From Chlorobiaceae bacterium (GTDB lineage: Bacteria; Bacteroidota; Chlorobiia; Chlorobiales; Chlorobiaceae), in the NCBI GenBank assembly GCA_013336025.1, contig JAAXUM010000045.1, positions 1-9,256 of the forward strand: 9,256 nt of DNA, written 5' to 3'. Below the pieces are notes generated by a model. It saw nothing but the letters and a program-made list of their open reading frames with translations. It did no database searches and was not told the DNA's origin. The translations under genes and the position numbers were made by a program. This document shows positions 6,818 to 9,256 of this stretch, piece after piece. The first letter of the stretch is position 1. Every line of letters begins with the position of its first letter.

Positions 6818-9019
6818 TCAGCTCAGCAGCCGCTCAACGGTAAAAATTCCGTTAACTTTCTTCAGCCTCTCCATCAGTGTGGCAAGCTTTTCGATATTGC
6901 GCACATACACCATGAACGTACCGGTAAACATCCCGTCTTTCGCATGCAGGGAAATACTCCGGATATTGGTATCAAATTTAGAGATAACCGTCGTAATCTG
7001 GTTCGTGATCCCCAGACGGTCCTCCCCGACAATCCGTATTCCCGCAAGAAAATCGGTTTCAACCTTTTTGTTCCAGGAAACTGAAACAGCACGCTCATTT
7101 TTCAGGAGATTTTCATTACTGACATTTATACAGTTCTTTCTGTGGATTTTCACCATCCCCTCCATCGTGACAAAACCGATAACATCGTCTCCGGGAACCG
7201 GCTGGCAGCATTTCGCATAGGAATAGGCAATATTGCTCATACCGGCAATAATCACCTCATCTTTTTTATCGACCTGATTTTCCTGATCCTGACGGGCATT
7301 GCGAAGATATTCCTCAACAGTGCGAACATCATCGTTCTGCGTGCCCGCAGAAGAATCAGGCAACTCTTTTTTCGAGTTTTTCACCCGCTCGATAACTTCC
7401 TCTCCGCTGATTTCCTGAGTGGCCAGTGCGCTGAAAAAATCGGCCGGGGTTTTTATCCCGTAACGCTTGACCTGCCTGATGATATCATTATCGGTGAAAA
7501 GACGTTTGGTGCCTGAAAGCATTTTCTCCCACATCCCCCTGCCTTTTTCAATCTGCAGGCGTCGCTCTTCATTGATTGATGAGCGTATCTTGAGTTGTGC
7601 CCTGTGCGTTACAACGATTTTCAGCCAGTCAGGCTTCGGTTTCTGATTTTTGGACGTGATGATTTCAACCCTGTCTCCGGATTTAAGCTCGGCGTTAAGA
7701 CGAACGATTTTTCCGTTAACCTTGGCCCCGATACAACCGTTGCCTACTTCAGTATGTATTGCATAGGCAAAATCGATCGGTGTGGCGCCCGCCGGCATGG
7801 TTTTCATATCCCCTTTCGGAGTGAAAACGTAGATCTCGTCATGATAGAGATTCAGTTTGAACCCTTCCATGAAAGCCGCAGCGCTGTCGGCATCCTTTAT
7901 CAGCTCCCGGGCCCAACGCAAAAAACCATCGATATTAACATCGTCCCTCGAGATTTTCTCCTTGTACCGCCAGTGGGCTGCAACACCAAGCTCTGCAAAC
8001 TCATGCATCCGTTTTGTCCTGATCTGCAGTTCGATCATGTTCCCTTTCGGGCCGATAATAGCCGAGTGCAGCGACTGATACCCGTTATGTTTCGGTATGG
8101 ATATGTAGTCCTTGAAATGCTGTGGAACCGGCGGATATTTCTGGGTTATAAACCCGTATACAGCAAAGCAGTCAGCAATCCTTTCCGTATCAACAATAAC
8201 CCGTATGCCATAGAGATCATGAATATCCTCAAAGGTCTTGTTTTTATCTCTCATCTTGTTGTAAATCGAAAACAGATGCTTTGCCCTGCCCTCAACCTCC
8301 ACCTTGAACCCCTGCTTTTCAAGATCTTCCTTTATCGGGGAGATCATTTTCTTGAGATAACTGATACGTTCTGCTCTGCTTAAACGAACCTTCTGCGTCA
8401 GAAACTCGAACATCTCAGGATCAATGTACTTGAGCGCAAGATTTTCAAACTCGACTTTCATTTTTCCAAGACCGAATCGATGCGCCAGCGGAGCATAAAT
8501 ATCACGGGTTTCAAGCGCTATTTTCAGCCTGCGATGCTCGGGCAGGGACTCAAGCGTTCTCATATTGTGCAGACGATCACAGAATTTGATCAGAATAACC
8601 CTGATATCCTTGACCATCGAGAGAAGCATTTTACGAAACCCCTCCGCCTGTGTGGTTTCGCGATTGATCATGATCCCTGATATTTTCGTCAACCCTTCAA
8701 CAATATCAGCGACCTCGACGCCAAGCTCGGCAACCAGATCGTCATAGGTATAACCACTGTCCTCGATAACGTCATGGAGCAGCGCCGCCGCTACCGACAC
8801 ACCGTCAAGAGGAAGCTCATTGAGAAGAATGGTGGCAACTTCAACGGGATGATAGAAAAACGGTTCACCTGACGCCCTTTTTTCACCTTCATGTGCCCTG
8901 TAGCACATAAAAAAAGCGCGTTGAATCAGTGACTCGTCGAAATTCTTGAGGTTCTTGCGTGAAAGTTGCAGTATTTCATGCAACTTGCTATAGTGTTCTT
9001 TATCTATCTGAGCTAACAT
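6818..9019 (-). CDS. rel: Bifunctional (p)ppGpp synthetase/hydrolase (Rel/SpoT)
   Basis: This is a long RelA/SpoT homologue of 733 residues, the normal full length. It makes (p)ppGpp from ATP and GTP/GDP on starved ribosomes and also degrades it. The hydrolase HD domain looks intact: H57 (YHP), H82-D83 in LLHDVIED, and FCDRLHN with D148 and N152. The synthetase domain has EDIHDLYGIRVIVDT (264-278), HFKDYISIPKHNGYQSLH (301-318) and ELQIRT with E330. A TGS domain lies at about 392-455 (YVFTPKGDMKTMPAGATPID), a conserved cysteine/zinc-finger region at about 600-632 (AKCCQPVPGDD, HRKNC), and a C-terminal ACT domain at about 657-733. Both active sites present argue for a bifunctional enzyme. The ATG at 9019 is preceded by AAGG at 2 nt and GGGAG at 11 nt; neither is ideal, but no better start is seen. 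It lies downstream of uvrB on the same strand. Confidence 0.96.
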   Translation of the reverse strand: MLAQIDKEHYSKLHEILQLSRKNLKNFDESLIQRAFFMCYRAHEGEKRASGEPFFYHPVEVATILLNELPLDGVSVAAALLHDVIEDSGYTYDDLVAELGVEVADIVEGLTKISGIMINRETTQAEGFRKMLLSMVKDIRVILIKFCDRLHNMRTLESLPEHRRLKIALETRDIYAPLAHRFGLGKMKVEFENLALKYIDPEMFEFLTQKVRLSRAERISYLKKMISPIKEDLEKQGFKVEVEGRAKHLFSIYNKMRDKNKTFEDIHDLYGIRVIVDTERIADCFAVYGFITQKYPPVPQHFKDYISIPKHNGYQSLHSAIIGPKGNMIELQIRTKRMHEFAELGVAAHWRYKEKISRDDVNIDGFLRWARELIKDADSAAAFMEGFKLNLYHDEIYVFTPKGDMKTMPAGATPIDFAYAIHTEVGNGCIGAKVNGKIVRLNAELKSGDRVEIITSKNQKPKPDWLKIVVTHRAQLKIRSSINEERRLQIEKGRGMWEKMLSGTKRLFTDNDIIRQVKRYGIKTPADFFSALATQEISGEEVIERVKNSKKELPDSSAGTQNDDVRTVEEYLRNARQDQENQVDKKDEVIIAGMSNIAYSYAKCCQPVPGDDVIGFVTMEGMVKIHRKNCINVSNENLLKNERAVSVSWNKKVETDFLAGIRIVGEDRLGITNQITTVISKFDTNIRSISLHAKDGMFTGTFMVYVRNIEKLATLMERLKKVNGIFTVERLLS

Positions 9020-9074
9020 AACCTTGAAAACTCCCGCAACTACAGGTTTGTGACGTATGAATACACCCTCTTTC

Positions 9075-9102
9075 TTTATATAATTTTATTTCAGCATAAC
9101 AA
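9075..9102 (-). promoter_or_regulatory. Candidate sigma70-type promoter for rel
   Basis: In the 107-bp gap between uvrB and rel, the minus strand shows TTGTTA (9102-9097) and TATAAA (9080-9075) separated by 16 bp, giving a leader of about 50 nt before the rel ATG. It resembles a housekeeping promoter but the region is A/T-rich and such matches arise by chance. The 8-of-9 inverted motif pair TTxGTGACG flanks it on both sides. Confidence 0.3.
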
Positions 9103-9113
9103 AGCCGGGCGTC

Positions 9114-9131
9114 ACTAATAAATCGATTAGT
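9114..9131. repeat. Short inverted repeat at the uvrB stop codon
   Basis: ACTAAT (9114-9119) and ATTAGT (9126-9131) form a perfect 6-bp inverted repeat with a 6-base loop, spanning the uvrB stop codon. On the minus strand it is not followed by a T-run but by GACGCCCGGC, so it does not look like an intrinsic terminator. It may be chance. Confidence 0.25.
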
Positions 9132-9256
9132 CCTTACTTTGAGGAAGAGCCTCAATGCCATGCATGAGCCGTGCTATCTCATCACGAAGATATGCCGCTT
9201 TTTCATATTCCATATGAACAGCAGCCTCGTTCATTTCAAGCCTGAGTTCAGCAACC
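9127..9256 (-). CDS. uvrB: Excinuclease ABC subunit B, C-terminal end (partial)
   Basis: Reading in from the right edge, the minus strand encodes 42 final residues of a gene that starts beyond the window. The stretch VAELRLEMNEAAVHMEYEKAAYLRDEIARL is a UVR motif: two short helices with the typical AA-x-x-M/L-E-Y/F-E-x-AA-x-LRDEI core. In UvrB this motif is the last element of the protein and binds the matching motif of UvrC during nucleotide excision repair; here only about 12 residues follow it before TAA, as expected for UvrB. UVR motifs also occur in UvrC and ClpC, but there they are internal, and in McsA-like proteins, where they can be C-terminal. UvrB is therefore the most likely but not the only reading. 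Confidence 0.75.
   Translation of the reverse strand, partial: VAELRLEMNEAAVHMEYEKAAYLRDEIARLMHGIEALPQSKD

Noticed and set aside
7595..8383. Plus-strand open frame of 262 codons
   Set aside because: It lies opposite the conserved synthetase and TGS domains of Rel/SpoT, has no recognisable motifs and no ribosome site.

Overview
The window looks like a chromosomal housekeeping region from a moderate-GC, Gram-negative-type bacterium. Gene content and protein style fit a green sulfur bacterium (Chlorobiota, Chlorobium/Prosthecochloris-like) best. This rests on recognising families by eye: a cysteine-poor Mrp ATPase of the type seen in the Bacteroidota/Chlorobiota group, the FtsK variant, and the GcvT N-terminus. 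No rRNA, tRNA, insertion sequence, phage gene or CRISPR array is visible.

Layout. The left end (1-647) is on the plus strand. It holds the 3' end of an Mrp/ApbC-type P-loop ATPase, then a small NifU-like (Nfu) Fe-S scaffold protein, so it is a short iron-sulfur delivery block. Everything after 662 is on the minus strand and reads right to left. In transcription order it contains the C-terminus of UvrB (9256-9127), a bifunctional Rel/SpoT (p)ppGpp synthetase/hydrolase (9019-6818), and a tight cluster of LemA lipoprotein, secreted TPM-domain protein with a Gly-rich tail, membrane TPM-domain protein and a 57-residue cysteine protein (6748-4540). A roughly 300-bp gap without a supported gene follows, then the glycine-cleavage T protein GcvT (4232-3135) and the DNA translocase FtsK (ending at 662). 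FtsK and Nfu converge with only 14 bp between their stop codons.

How the genes fit together. Mrp and Nfu are both Fe-S cluster carrier or scaffold types and probably act in the same maturation route. LemA and the two TPM proteins form the widespread LemA/YgcG envelope set. Spacing is 3 bp between lemA and the first TPM gene and 32 bp between the two TPM genes. The second TPM gene overlaps the short cysteine gene by 4 bp (ATGA), so these four genes are almost certainly one transcription unit. GcvT acts in one-carbon metabolism and FtsK in chromosome segregation; their adjacency looks positional rather than functional.

The window is mostly conserved core genome. The least explained element is the 57-codon gene at 4540-4713, which encodes a basic, four-cysteine protein translationally coupled to a TPM-domain membrane protein. 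The TPM protein itself appears to carry a transmembrane hairpin inside its TPM fold. No clearly new defence, mobile or biosynthetic system is visible.
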